DNA from: Symbiodinium natans
Taxonomy: Eukaryota > Sar > Dinophyceae > Suessiales > Symbiodiniaceae
Direction of reading: 5' to 3'
Length of the DNA: 64,000 bases
Assembly (NCBI GenBank): GCA_905221605.1
Contig: CAJNDS010001347.1
Coordinates: 259,501-323,500, forward strand
This document shows positions 8,075 through 17,621 of the stretch, one piece after another (positions within the stretch are counted from its first letter, which is position 1; each line of letters opens with the position of its first letter). Under the pieces are notes generated by a model. It was not told the DNA's origin and did no database searches. It was given only the letters and a program-made list of their open reading frames with translations. The position numbers and the translations under genes are program-made.

Positions 8075-9684
8075 GGTTTAGGGTTTAGGGTTTATAGGGT
8101 TTATAGGGTTTATAGGGTTTAGGGTTTAGGGCTTAGGGTTTAGGGTTTAGGATGCAAGTTCCCTACATCCGGAAGCACGCCCGGGGGCCTTCTCTCAAAC
8201 GTACTTTAGGCTTTGGCTTCGGGGGCCTTACAGGACACGCTTGACCACAATGATCTGAAGGATTTCGTGTTTGGGGTTTAAGGCTTATAGGACCCCGAAA
8301 AACAGCACCCCCGAAGTCCTGGACCACATTTCCTGTGCGCGGAACTCCCTATCAAGAAGCCCCCCCATAACCCCCGTCCCAAACAAAAAATCTTAGGGTT
8401 TAGGGTTTAGGGGTGGGCACCCAAAACCCAAAGAAGCCTCTTTCCAACCCAACGCGAGTTAACTTGCAGAGCCTTCGCGCACCATGATGCCGCCCTTGTC
8501 CACCTCTTCACTTCAGGGGCTTGGATAATCGTGTAAAGCCTATGAGCCCACCCTAACCCTAAGGGGAGAAACCGTACGCCATGGATGTGGATGGGGGGGG
8601 GGGGGGGACGCACAGCGCACAACCTATAAACCCTGAACCCTATCAACCCTTTCCCTTGGGAGAACCTCCGAAGTGCGAACCTGAAACGTTTCCGTCGGGC
8701 CGAGCGGCTCCGCCGATGACGTCCCAAAGTTCTTCCTCGGGTTAGGGTTTAGGGTTTATATAAGGTTAAGGGTTCAGAGTTCAGGGTTTAGGGTTTAGGG
8801 CTTGTGTTTAGGGTTAGGATTTAGGGTTTAGTTTAGGGCTTAAGGTATAGCATTGAGGGTGGGTGTCCCACAGGGGAACTTTCACAGGAACCGGGTGCGA
8901 CTTGCTTTTGCTGTAAGGCTAGGAGTAAGACTTGACAGTGCCGGCAGAACCCTCACCCTACACCTAAGCTTTTACAAAGAGGGACCCGTAGAAGGGGCCC
9001 TTAATCTGATTCCCTATATAACTATATATATATATATCCCTATACCTTATATAGTCCCTATATACCTAAGTAGCCCCTACATGACCCTAAGGTCCCTTAG
9101 AAGGCTCCCTCGTGTAGTCCCTTGATACAAACCATGTCGCAATTGCGTAGGATCGACGGGGTGGGGCGTCTGGTGTTGCTGACCTAACTTGCTCATTTTG
9201 CAAACATGCGCCAGTCCAAGAGCACCAGACGAAGGGGAACCCCAAACCCTAGACCCTGCACCCCGCACCCTACACCCTTCCTGGGCCTCGGCATGTTCCT
9301 GTAGCATTTGCCTTCAACGCCGGGCCGACAACTCCGAACCCGTAAATCCTGAAAGTTATGAAGCGCGGAACCTTCAGGGCTTTCGGGCATTGGGTTTGGT
9401 TTGGGGGCTTGAGGGCTTTAAGGCGCTAAGGGCTTTAGGGCTACAGGGTTGTTTTGGGGTATTTAAGCTTCTTGAGCTGGGGGGGTCTCTAGCCGAATGT
9501 GCATCTTCAACCGTAGGGATGTTTCCGACGAGCAGACCTTTGCCTCAGAAGCATGTAAAGGTTTACCCAATGACTTAAGCACTCAAACCCTAAGCCCTAA
9601 ACCTTAAACCTCAACCTCATACCCTATACCCTAAACCCAAAACCCTTTTTTTGCAGGTATTTGGGCTTACTCAGTCGATTGTGT
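8075..9684. repeat. Mixed repeat and filler
   Basis: Telomere-like tracts lie at 8070-8155 (with TTTATAGGG variants) and 8740-8850, with degenerate CCCTAAAC at 9580-9645. A G13 run lies near 8597 and AT-rich (TA)n sequence at about 9015-9065. I find no convincing gene, although short frames exist throughout. Confidence 0.65.
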
Positions 9685-9920
9685 TCAAGCGGCTTCCTCC
9701 TCAACAGGGGCCGGCGGAGGAACAGGGCTGGGAACGGCGGCCTGCATTGCAGGCTTTAGGGCTGAGGCTTCAGTGGGGAACTCTAAGCTGTAAACCCACA
9801 TACCTTCAGGTCTGCGATTTGCAGCCCTGCCAACAAATCGACCCGTCACCTTCAAAAAACTATTCGGTCCCAAGTTCCCAAAAGGCAAACAGGGCACACG
9901 TCTTGTTTCAAAGGGGTTTA
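9685..9920 (-). CDS. Candidate terminal coding block, Ala/Pro-rich end
   Basis: The minus strand is open from about 9920 to a stop at 9685. It reads through GNLGPNSFLKVTGRFVGRA into EASALKPAMQAAVPSPVPPP and an acidic end. It is protein-like, and the opposite frames are less so. A GTATGTGG sequence at 9803-9796 could be a donor, but the frame also continues through it. No family is recognised. The 5' limit is uncertain. Confidence 0.45.
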
Positions 9921-10724
9921 CAATGGAGCCTAGAAAGGGAAGAACAAGGTTTTGGGCTTAGGGTTTGGATCCAAGGCTGCGCAACCAACTCGCGCAGACG
10001 CTCCGCATAGCCCAACGTAGGGATGCATGTGCTATCAAGTTTTCAGTTTTTCAGCCCATATTCAAAGTGGATCCGAGAGCAAACTAGGAGGCACAAAGGC
10101 GCTCAGAATGTGGCATGCTGGAAAGACTTCTTTTGCCAGCTCTACCTGCAAAGACTGGCATTGCATGTCCGCCCCACACTGCACATGCAATCCCGGCACG
10201 CCATAGTGATGATTGAGCCTGCGCATCAGAGCAGAAGACATCACTACTTCTGACAACGCGGAGATTGGATTGCTGGCAACCGGAACTGCTGTTGCAGCTC
10301 ATAAGGAGTTGTCAGCAGCGTCTGCCTCCACATGCTGACAACTCGAAACTTTTCCGCCATTTGACCAGAAAAGCGCGGTACTCGTTTGGGAAAACCAGCT
10401 GCCAACCTCGGAACTCATCGGTCCAAGATAGGGTGTAGGGTTTCGGGTTTAGGGTTTAGGGTTTAGGGCTTAGTAGGTTTCAGGACCCCGAAGTTCGAAG
10501 TACCAGGGTGCTGGGGAAGCATCACAGGAGCTACTAAAGCCTGAGGGGTGCCCCCTTTGTTGTTTCCGCTATCAGTACATGCGGAATCTCGGCAGCCGGC
10601 AGCCCCAACACTGGATTGCACTTCTTAAGACGCAAGATTTGAGTTGTCAGCACCTTGTCTGCCTGCAGATGCTGCGCAACTCGACATCTCGACATCTCTG
10701 GCCACTGGCCAACACAGCGCGCAG
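9921..10724. repeat. Diverged duplicated block next to the 272-codon ORF
   Basis: Unique DNA of about 800 bp. The stretch at 10309-10430 resembles 10639-10790: both share GTTGTCAGCA, a TGTCTGCCT...ATGCTG core, CAACTCGA and GGGAAA..CAGCTGC in the same order. This looks like an old tandem duplication covering the 3' end of the ORF at 10725-11543. A short minus-strand frame at 10534-10728 may be part of the same gene. A small TTTAGGG tract lies at 10438-10470. Confidence 0.45.
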
Positions 10725-11543
10725 TCACTTTGGGTTGGGAAAGTCAGCTGCAAATTTCAACATCGATTCTCGCTCAAGATCACTGGCGAAATGATCTTGG
10801 TGCTCCTTGGGCAAATGCACAAGGCCTTCTACCTGAATTTCCTCTTTTTTAGCCTTCCAAGTAAACCCACAATAAGTGTGCACACTTGTGACGGTGAACT
10901 TGTCTGATATGTTCGTCCACTCTTCCGAACGCTTAGCCGAAGCGATATTGATGCTGAACCGGCGGGAATCATCCTTGTAGATGTAATACTTCAGGAAGTA
11001 TCCACGCAGTGTGCCCTGAGAGAGACTGAACTCGCGCGCTGACTGTATTCCACTGCCAGTCAGAGGAATCAGCATCAACTCGGCGAGAAGGTGCTCAGGG
11101 AGTTGGTGCGCCATTCCAATAGTTTTGAGAAAATGTTCGATCTTGTCCTCACCGACGCCAGAGTACCTGCTTGCAAGTGTTTGCATTTGAGCCTGGCTGA
11201 CCCGCGTTCCACACCAGGTGTGCATCCAGCGGACCTGACCATGCTTGGATAATGCATCTGTAGTTGTGATCTCACGGGTGTGACGCTGATCGAGTGTTGC
11301 AGCCATACCAGGTAACACATGAGCTCCAGGCGTAGTCATGAAAGCATGGGCCTTTTCACACTCGCCTTTCTTGAACACGCGGGCGAGCATGTTCTGAGTC
11401 AGAACTGTCGTAACAGCCCCCAAGGCTGCATCTGTCACAGCTGCACGCCGGCCCAAAAACTTGATCACACCAGCCATGGCCACCGCTTCTTCTGGAGATG
11501 CCCGTGGTTCGGTCGAATCTGCAACCAAGAGGGCTGCGGGCAC
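10725..11543 (-). CDS. Hypothetical 272-codon protein
   Basis: This long minus-strand frame has ordinary protein composition: mixed charged residues, several Trp, Tyr and Cys, and segments such as TLRGYFLKYYIYKDDSRRFS. I recognise no family. The listed start is a GTG, so the true start is either the ATG at MAGVIKFLGRRAAV (about residue 23) or an upstream exon. A pyrimidine-rich TGTGCCCGCAG precedes the frame at about 11545-11535 and would serve as a 3' splice site. It has a sharper end than the surrounding exon scraps and is the longest host-like frame between 7.4 and 46 kb. A diverged partial duplicate of its 3' region lies at 10309-10430. Confidence 0.6.
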   Translation of the reverse strand: MPAALLVADSTEPRASPEEAVAMAGVIKFLGRRAAVTDAALGAVTTVLTQNMLARVFKKGECEKAHAFMTTPGAHVLPGMAATLDQRHTREITTTDALSKHGQVRWMHTWCGTRVSQAQMQTLASRYSGVGEDKIEHFLKTIGMAHQLPEHLLAELMLIPLTGSGIQSAREFSLSQGTLRGYFLKYYIYKDDSRRFSINIASAKRSEEWTNISDKFTVTSVHTYCGFTWKAKKEEIQVEGLVHLPKEHQDHFASDLERESMLKFAADFPNPK

Positions 11544-12440
11544 AGCAAAGGTTAATCAATTAACATGGGGTGTAATTCGGGTTCTGGTGAAGCAAGACAG
11601 CAAGATCCATGAAACAACAGCGGCGGAACCGACAGTTGCTCTAAGTCGGCCGCTGAGCTGGGGAAAGCCGATTAAGTTTCACACAGCAACCCACAAGCCC
11701 TCTAAAGCGCGTATAGAAGTATTCAGGAGTACGCGACAAGCTGCATGCAACCCTACATACCCTCAATCCTGAAGCCCAGACCATAATCTGCCAAACCCTG
11801 AAACCACGACCCTGAATCCTATTCCCAGACTCTCCAACATTCTCCGAAGCGCCCGCCCCCGAACCCTTAAAGACCCCAAGGCACACACAACCCTCAGCAC
11901 CCAAATCTGAAGACTCAACCCGCAGCCCCAAGCATCCCCAGCGAAGCCCTAACACTCAACACTAACACCTATGCCCTATGGGCCTATGAGCCTATGAGCC
12001 GTAAGTCCTGAACTTCGAAGACTCCACCTCCGCTCGTCGCATGTTATCAACAGAATCTTCCATCTGAACATGTAGTAGATACGTCGGCCTTCGTCTCCCG
12101 AAACGCCCCCCCACCCCAAACCCCAAACCCCAAACCCCAACCCCAAACCCCAAACCCCAAACCCCAAACCCCAAACCCCAAACCCCAAACCCCAAACCCC
12201 AAACCCCAAACCCCAAACCCTTTGCCCTAAACCATATATTCGCACAGCAAGCAATATACGTAGAAAGCGACGCCTTCGCAGGGGGCGCCGCTTCTTTTGC
12301 AGCCTCCTTGCGTTCGGCAGCGATGCGCTCTGCGTCCTGAGCAACGCAGGACCAAATAACTGGGGGCTCGTGTCAGGACTTACACGGTTTAGGCTTTTGG
12401 TTTAGGATGTAGGGCTGCCTGACATTGATTGTTGTCGTAG
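11544..12440. repeat. Filler and CCCCAAA array
   Basis: The part at 11544-12000 is unique and pyrimidine-rich, with no convincing frame. A nearly pure array of CCCCAAA (TTTGGGG on the other strand) runs at about 12115-12222. The coding candidate at 12260-12336 is listed separately. Confidence 0.7.
12260..12336 (-). CDS. Candidate exon of a coiled-coil protein
   Basis: On the minus strand an acceptor TTGCTCAG|G at 12337-12338 opens a frame reading DAERIAAERKEAAKEAAPPA, followed by a GTATAT donor at 12259. Its Glu/Ala/Lys pattern is helical. It continues the style of the exons at 13094-13143 and 13922-13978, so they may form one gene that starts at 14343. Confidence 0.5.
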
Positions 12441-12646
12441 GATGCTGCATTAGGGTATTTCCCAAAATGGGGGGTGCCCCTTGTTATACCGCAAATATAA
12501 TAAATTCCCTTGAGGGGACCCCCCCCAAAGGGTACCCCCATTTTCGGAAAACCCTATTTGAGGGCCTTGCAGAATTTTGGGACCTAATTGGTGTCAACCT
12601 TTCAGAGGGTCGCCTAGGCCGGGCCCGGGATGCCCACATCCGTTAG
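12441..12646 (+). CDS. Candidate terminal exon split by hairpin family E
   Basis: GTAG|GATGCTGCATT opens a frame at 12441. A 104-bp hairpin element interrupts it (12452-12555, ATT duplicated on both sides). Removing the element and one ATT restores the frame: DAAFEGLAEFWDLIGVNLSE, then a basic end and TAG at 12644. The restored peptide is far more protein-like than any frame through the element. No family is recognised. Confidence 0.5.
12452..12555. mobile_element. Hairpin element, family E
   Basis: The terminal inverted repeats are imperfect: AGGGTATTTCCCAAAATGGG at the left against the complement of CCATTTTCGGAAAACCCT at the right. ATT flanks both sides as a possible 3-bp duplication. Related but more decayed sequence may lie at about 18459-18545 and 25425-25500. 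It has no coding capacity. Confidence 0.65.
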
Positions 12647-13312
12647 GGCTTGGCAATTAGCCCTATAGAACCTACACCGGAACTGCTTTTATAAGCCATG
12701 GGCCGGTTCTACATTAAGACCATTCGGATCCTTTTATCAGGAGTGCTTTTCCCTAAACCATTAACCCATGGACCCTAACTAAACCCTAAACGCCTGCACC
12801 CTACAACTTAAACCCCTAAACCCCTAAACCCCTAAACCCCTAAACCCCTAAACCCTAAACCCTGAACCCTAAACCCTAAACCCCAAACCCTAAACCCTAA
12901 ACCCTAAACCCTAAACCCCCACACCCGAACCCTACACCCCAAACCCTGAACCCTAGCAGCTCTGGGGATTATAGCCCTAAACCCTAAACCCTAAACCCTA
13001 AACCCTAAACCCTGAGCCCCAAACCCCGAATCCCTAAACCCTAAACCTAGGAACCCTAAACCCGAAAACCATCTTCCAAGGCGGAGGTTGCACCTCGCGA
13101 CGCTTGGCAGCGGCGGCTTCTGCTGCAGCCTCCATCATCGCAGCTGCAGCCAAATTGGGGCAGGGTTTAGGGTTTAGGGTTTAGGGTTTAGGGTTTAGGG
13201 TTTAGGGTTTAGGGTTTAGGGTTTAGGGTTTAGGGTTTAGGGTTTAGGGTTTAGGGTTTAGGGTTTAGTGTTTAGGGTTTAGGGCTTAGGGCTTAGGGTT
13301 TAGGGCGTAGTG
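12647..13312. repeat. Telomere-like tracts in both orientations
   Basis: CCCTAAA-type repeat occupies 12780-13065, including CCCCTAAA and CCCCAAA variants. TTTAGGG repeat runs from 13164 to 13312 and is nearly perfect for about 100 bp. The exon candidate at 13094-13143 lies exactly between the opposed tracts. Confidence 0.9.
13094..13143 (-). CDS. Candidate exon, Ala/Glu-rich coiled coil
   Basis: A 50-nt minus-strand block runs from the acceptor CTGCAG to the donor GAG|GTGCAACC. It reads AMMEAAAEAAAAKRRE in phase 2. Telomere-like repeat lies on both sides within about 25 bp. Confidence 0.45.
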
Positions 13313-13452
13313 CTTGGAGGTTCATGGTACTTATTAACCAATTATAACTGTACTTACAACCCACTTATAAGCCCCTGAAGTGCTATAATATGGTTGTAAG
13401 TACAGTTATAAGTGCAGTTATAATTGGGCAATGAGTACCATGAACCTCCAAG
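13313..13452. mobile_element. Hairpin element, family A (copy 1)
   Basis: Nearly the whole element is a palindrome, beginning CTTGGAGGTTCATGGTAC and ending GTACCATGAACCTCCAAG. The arms are made of TTATAACTGTACTTA-like units. TA follows the right end; the left flank reads TG. Other copies show TA on both sides, as for Tc1/mariner-type MITEs. It is non-coding and could fold into a long hairpin. Confidence 0.85.
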
Positions 13453-13921
13453 TAAGGTTCCAAATTTCGACCCCCAAATAGTAGGATTCCCCTCGAACCA
13501 TTCCTTACAAAGACCCCCTAACTAGTAGGATTCCCTGAGAATTCAAGACCTGAATAAGGCCCCCCCCCCCCCCCCCCCCCGCATAATTTCGGAAACTGTG
13601 CAAAATCGGAGAGTTTGAAGGGCTTCTGTTGCACAGGTTTAGGTCTCAGGGTTGGGGGGTTAAGGGCCTAGGGGCTACAACTTACCACAAACCCTAAACC
13701 CGAAACCCGGAACTGCCAGAGGTTTGGGGTTGTAGGAAATTCCTAGGGCTTACTTGATGATACTTCGGGTTGCATTTAAGGTACTCGGGGAATTTTTCAG
13801 CCCCCCGCGATAAACTGGGGGCCCACCACCCTCAGTCATAAGCCCTTGATGGGACTGGGCATGAAACCCTAAACCCTAAACCCCTAAACTTTAAGATGAG
13901 GTGTTGGGCATGAGAGAGCGC
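13453..13921. repeat. C20 homopolymer and filler
   Basis: A run of about 20 C lies at 13561-13580. Short telomere-like pieces sit at 13690-13710 and 13865-13895. There is no gene. Confidence 0.6.
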
Positions 13922-13978
13922 CTTGTCTGCAGCCTTCTTCTCATCCTGGACCTGCTTGGCAACTTCCTCCTCGTTGTC
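13922..13978 (-). CDS. Candidate exon, charged coiled coil
   Basis: CATTCAG|G opens a 57-nt in-phase block reading DNEEEVAKQVQDEKKAADK, followed by AAG|GCGCTC, a GC donor of the kind dinoflagellates use. It is a strong helical pattern. TTTAGGG repeat begins 8 bp upstream of the acceptor on the plus strand. Confidence 0.55.
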
Positions 13979-15739
13979 CTGAATGGGGTTTAGGGTTTAG
14001 GGTTTCGGGTTTGGGGTTTAGGGTTTAGGGTGTGGGGTTTAGAGTTTTCAAGGGGTTAAGACTCGTAACCCTAAGGTTGTACCCCTAAAAGTTTCCTTGA
14101 ATCTAATCCGAATATGGCTCTTATCCTGCCTTAAGAATCTTGAAAAGGGCCCCAAGCCCAGGAGTACCACGTTAGGGTTCCAAGGTAGAGTCCCATGACT
14201 GAATTGGCGCCGAAAGACCAAACCCTAAATCACGTAACTCTGTAGCGAACAGGCCCATCAACACCCAATAGACCGCTAGCTGCAGATCCCGGACGCACAC
14301 GCGCACACACCCTAGCGCCCCAGTCCAGGTCGTCAAAGTCCATGGTGACACAGGCGCTCGGTCACCAGATTGGCAGGAGGAGAGCTCTAGCTCTGTGAGC
14401 ACAGGTGTTCCCACGGTTGAAAGGCTTGGGTTTGAGTACTTCTGGCAGTGCGTCGGAAAAGTTTCAGTGTGGAAAGGTCGTGATCATTGAGGGGTGACAT
14501 TTGTTCGACGTCTACTCTGAGATTTGGGCTCTTATCGGAAGACTTGATGATGCTACGATGCTGAAGCCAAAACCTCACGGATGCCACATGTTCATGTTCG
14601 TGCCCCGACCTGAAAAAATCAACCACTGAAGCAACACCTCCAATGAGGGTTTAGGGTTCAGGGTTTTGGGCTCATACGCAAACCTCTACGATGCACTGAA
14701 CAGCCGAGGCAAGCTGGCCTTCCATAAACGCTACAGAAAACCCTAAACCCTAAAACCTAAACCCTAAACCCTAAACCCTAAACCCTAAACCCGCTCAGAG
14801 CATTCATTCCTTCCTTTGGGGGACTAGCGGAAACCAGGATGGACCCCAAACCCTTGTAGGGGCTCCTTTAAGTATATACGCGTAAAGTGCAACGCACGAA
14901 ATGCGGACTCTCCAACTCAACCCCAAGCAATATACGGGCCAAACCGGTTCAGGGGCTTAATTAGGGCCAAATTTCCCTTACAACCCCATGCATGCCCCGA
15001 CCCCCAAACACTACAGTGGGTTGTGGGTTGAGTGTTAACCAGTAAAGCCCTAAACCTTCAGACCCAAACTCCATAAACATGATAAACATGTCCAAGGATA
15101 AAGAAGAACCTTAACGTGTAACTCTCTCTCTCTCTCTCTCCATATATCTATATATATATACATATATAAGTTCTTATACAGTATCACGGAGGCCCATCGT
15201 CCCAGAAATGCACCGCCTCAGCCCCAAACAATCAAACCTAAACCCTTTAACCCTCAACCCTCAAACCTAAACCCCAAAACCTTCAGCCCTATGCCCTAAA
15301 CCCTAAACCCTCAACCCCTCAACCCCTCAACCCTAAACCCTAAACACGAAACCCTCAACCCTCAACCCTTCAACCCTTCAACCGTAAACCCTCAACCCTA
15401 AACCCTCAACCCCTCAACCCTAAACCCTAAACCCTCAACCCTCAAAAAACCCACGACGGCGTTACCAGAGGGATCGGCGCCCGATGATGAGCACGGCGAA
15501 CACCGAGGGGTGCGCGGCCATCCATATCAGCCTCGGGAGGGATTTGCCATTTCAGAATCCTCAGGGGCACCCTTTCTTTGTTTAATTTGTTTTTTTTTTT
15601 TTTTTTTTTTTTTGGGGGGGGGGGTCATTTAAGGGGATTCTAGTCTAGTTTGGGGTATACCTGGGGTACCCTAAACCCTAAGCCCCTAAACCCGAAGCCC
15701 CAACCTATTTGCCCCTCGTTTGGGGAATACCCCATGTAG
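13979..15739. repeat. Telomere-like repeat, microsatellites and filler
   Basis: TTTAGGG repeat lies at 13985-14045 and CCCTAAA at 14735-14793. (TC)n and (TA)n sequence lies at 15121-15170. A CCCTCAA-variant array fills 15236-15448. A T24 run passes directly into G11 at 15590-15624. No gene is supported except the small exon at 14311-14343. Confidence 0.75.
14311..14343 (-). CDS. Candidate first exon (MDFDDLDWGAR)
   Basis: An ATG in good context (TCACCATGG) begins an acidic 11-codon segment that ends at a GTGTGTGCG donor. It is in phase 0, as is the exon at 13922-13978 downstream on the same strand. The next candidate exon (13094-13143) needs a different phase, so at least one exon or boundary is missing from the model. 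Upstream, 14390-14640 holds a 79-codon frame of uncertain status. Confidence 0.4.
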
Positions 15740-16030
15740 TCAAAGGTCGAGTCAAGCACCGCAAGCTCAGGCGCCTGGTCACTGATCCTGACTTGGAGGT
15801 TCATGGTACCTGGTACTTATTAAGCAATTATACGTGTACTTATAACCCACTTATAAGCCCCTTGAGTGCCCCAAGACGGTTGTAAGTACAGTTGTAAGTG
15901 CAGCTATACTTGGTCAATGAGTCAATGAGTACCATGAACTTCCAAGCAAAGTCTTTCCCACTCTTCAGGCCCTTTGCTTTCGGTTCAACGACTGCATCGT
16001 AGAAGTGGCCCTCAACCTCGTGCAGATACG
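15740..16030 (+). CDS. Candidate exon interrupted by hairpin family A
   Basis: A frame opens after ATGTAG at 15738-15739 and reads KGRVKHRKLRRLVTDPD up to 15792. A 155-bp family A hairpin follows, after which the same frame resumes at 15947 as KVFPTLQALCFRFNDCIVEV and runs to a telomere-like GTTTAGGC donor at 16031. Exact removal of 15792-15946 keeps the phase. Both halves are clearly protein-like. The family is not recognised. The element ends CTTGG...CCAAG, so removal would not use GT-AG. Confidence 0.6.
15792..15946. mobile_element. Hairpin element, family A (copy 2)
   Basis: This has the same CTTGGAGGTTCATGGTAC end as copy 1 and a slightly changed right end (GTACCATGAACTTCCAAG). The GGTAC and CAATGAGT motifs near the ends are duplicated. 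It lies inside the reading frame described for 15740-16030. Confidence 0.85.
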
Positions 16031-17181
16031 GTTTAGGCTTTAGGGTTTAAGGTTTAGGCTTTAGGGTTTAAGGTTAGGCTCATCCAGGATCCTACTAAGT
16101 GCAGAACCCTGGTTTACATGCACGTCCTGAAAGCCGTGTACCTCAACCCCAAAATCAGTCCTAAACCCCAAACCCTGAACCCCAAGCTATAAACAGTCAA
16201 CCAAAACCCCTCTTGGATGTTTTCGTGACTTCCGAGCAGGGGGGCTCTCGACGAGCATACCAGGTACTTGGTCTTCTTTACTTTTCGGCCTTCGTCCCCG
16301 TGTACCAAGAGCGGAGCCGGTTGGGGCCCATTGCGCGATACATATCATGTCCGGTTTGGATGTGACGTTTAGGGTTTAGGGTTTAGGGTTTAGGGTTTAG
16401 GGTTTAGGGTTTAGGGTTTAGGGTTTAGTATTTCAGGGCACTCCTTCATGTAATGCGCGACGTACTCGCCAGGATTCCACGTGATGCGTTTTGATCTCTT
16501 GAGGTATAGGCCCCTGACAAGCCGTGATCACAGGCCAGCTGCCCGAGTCTGTGCACGTGACTTGTCCGGGTTTCCTGAAGCCCTAAACCCTAAACCCTAA
16601 ACCCTAAACCCTAAGTTTAGGGTTTGGGGCGAGGCTTCAGGCCTGAGAGTCCAAAGCTTAGGGCGGAGACTGCTCTTGAGCTTCTCCCCTAAACCCTAAA
16701 CCCCAAACCCCAAACCCTAAACCCCAAACCCTAAACCCTAAACCCTAAACCCCAAAACCCTAAACCCTAAACCCTAAACCCCAAACCCTAAACGCTTCTA
16801 AGGCCCTCGCACGAAGAAGAGCCAATGGAAGTCCGCTCCGCCCATGGCCTGTGCTTGCGGGCTTTTTAGGGCTTACTTAGGGTTTAGGGTTTTGGGTTTT
16901 TAGGGTTTAGGGTTTAGGGTTTACGGTTTAGGGTTTAGGGTTTAGGGTTTAGGGTTTAGGGACTGGGGTTTGGGGTTTGGGGTTTAGGGTTAAGTGGGGC
17001 TTAAGGTTTCAGGCGCAAGGTGTAGCCTTAAACCCCAAACCCCAAACTCTAAACCCAGAACTCGTGAGACCCAAGCCCTAAACCCTCAACCCTAGACCCC
17101 AAACCCTAAACCCTGAACCCTAAACCCTACCCCTAAACCCTAAATCCTAAACCCCAAACCCCAAACCCCAAACCCCAAACC
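16031..17181. repeat. Alternating telomere-like tracts
   Basis: TTTAGGG repeat lies at 16031-16075, 16368-16430 and 16870-17010. CCCTAAA or CCCCAAA repeat lies at 16578-16616, 16685-16795 and 17030-17181. At about 16614 a CCCTAAA run turns directly into TTTAGGG. A small minus-strand coding scrap (AMGGADFHWLFFVR, acceptor ACAG|G) lies at about 16810-16850. Confidence 0.8.
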
Positions 17182-17244
17182 CTACTTCGGGTGTGCCTTG
17201 GTGAGCCAGGGAGCCAGGGGCTGCAGCATCATCTGCAGAGCGGC
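17182..17244 (-). CDS. Candidate exon, unknown protein
   Basis: CATACCAG|G opens a 21-codon block reading AALQMMLQPLAPWLTKAHPK and ending in TAG. Alternatively the GTAGGG at the repeat edge is a donor. TTTGGGG repeat flanks one side and CCCCAAA the other. Confidence 0.45.
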   Translation of the reverse strand, partial: AALQMMLQPLAPWLTKAHPK

Positions 17245-17586
17245 CTGGTATGGGTTTGGGGTTTGGGGTTTGGGGTTTAGGGTTTAGGGTTTAGGGTTTG
17301 GGGTTTGGGGTTTGGGGTTTGGGGTTTGGGGTTTGGGGTTTGGGGTTTGGGGTTTGGGGTTTGGGGTTTGGGGTTTGGGGCTTGGAGTTTGGGGTTTGGG
17401 GTTTGGGGTTTGGGGTTTGGGGTTTGGGGGTTTGGGGTTTAGGGTTTAGGGTTCAGTGTCTTACCGGGCCTTTAGCTTCAGGTTCTTGTCATCGTGCAAA
17501 TCAACCTAAAGTTGAGGGTTTGGGTCTCGGAGTTTAGGGCAGCGGCCAGGGACAGTCTGGGAGGGGAGTTCTCGGGTATGAGGCAC
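17245..17586. repeat. TTTGGGG variant array
   Basis: TTTGGGG units run almost uninterrupted at about 17298-17430, edged by TTTAGGG. The long frame through it (17298-17537) is only repeat translation. Confidence 0.9.
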
Positions 17587-17621
17587 CTTGGCTGACTTCT
17601 GAACCTCTCCGAAAAGTTCAA
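17587..17621 (-). CDS. Small candidate exon
   Basis: A 35-nt block between ACCCAG and AAG|GTGCCT reads VELFGEVQKSAK if the last base of the acceptor codon is included. It lies on the same strand as its neighbours at 17182-17244 and 18259-18318. Being short, the call is weak. Confidence 0.3.

Noticed and set aside
17298-17537. 79-codon ORF of GFGVWGL units
   Set aside because: It is repeat translation of TTTGGGG, not a protein.
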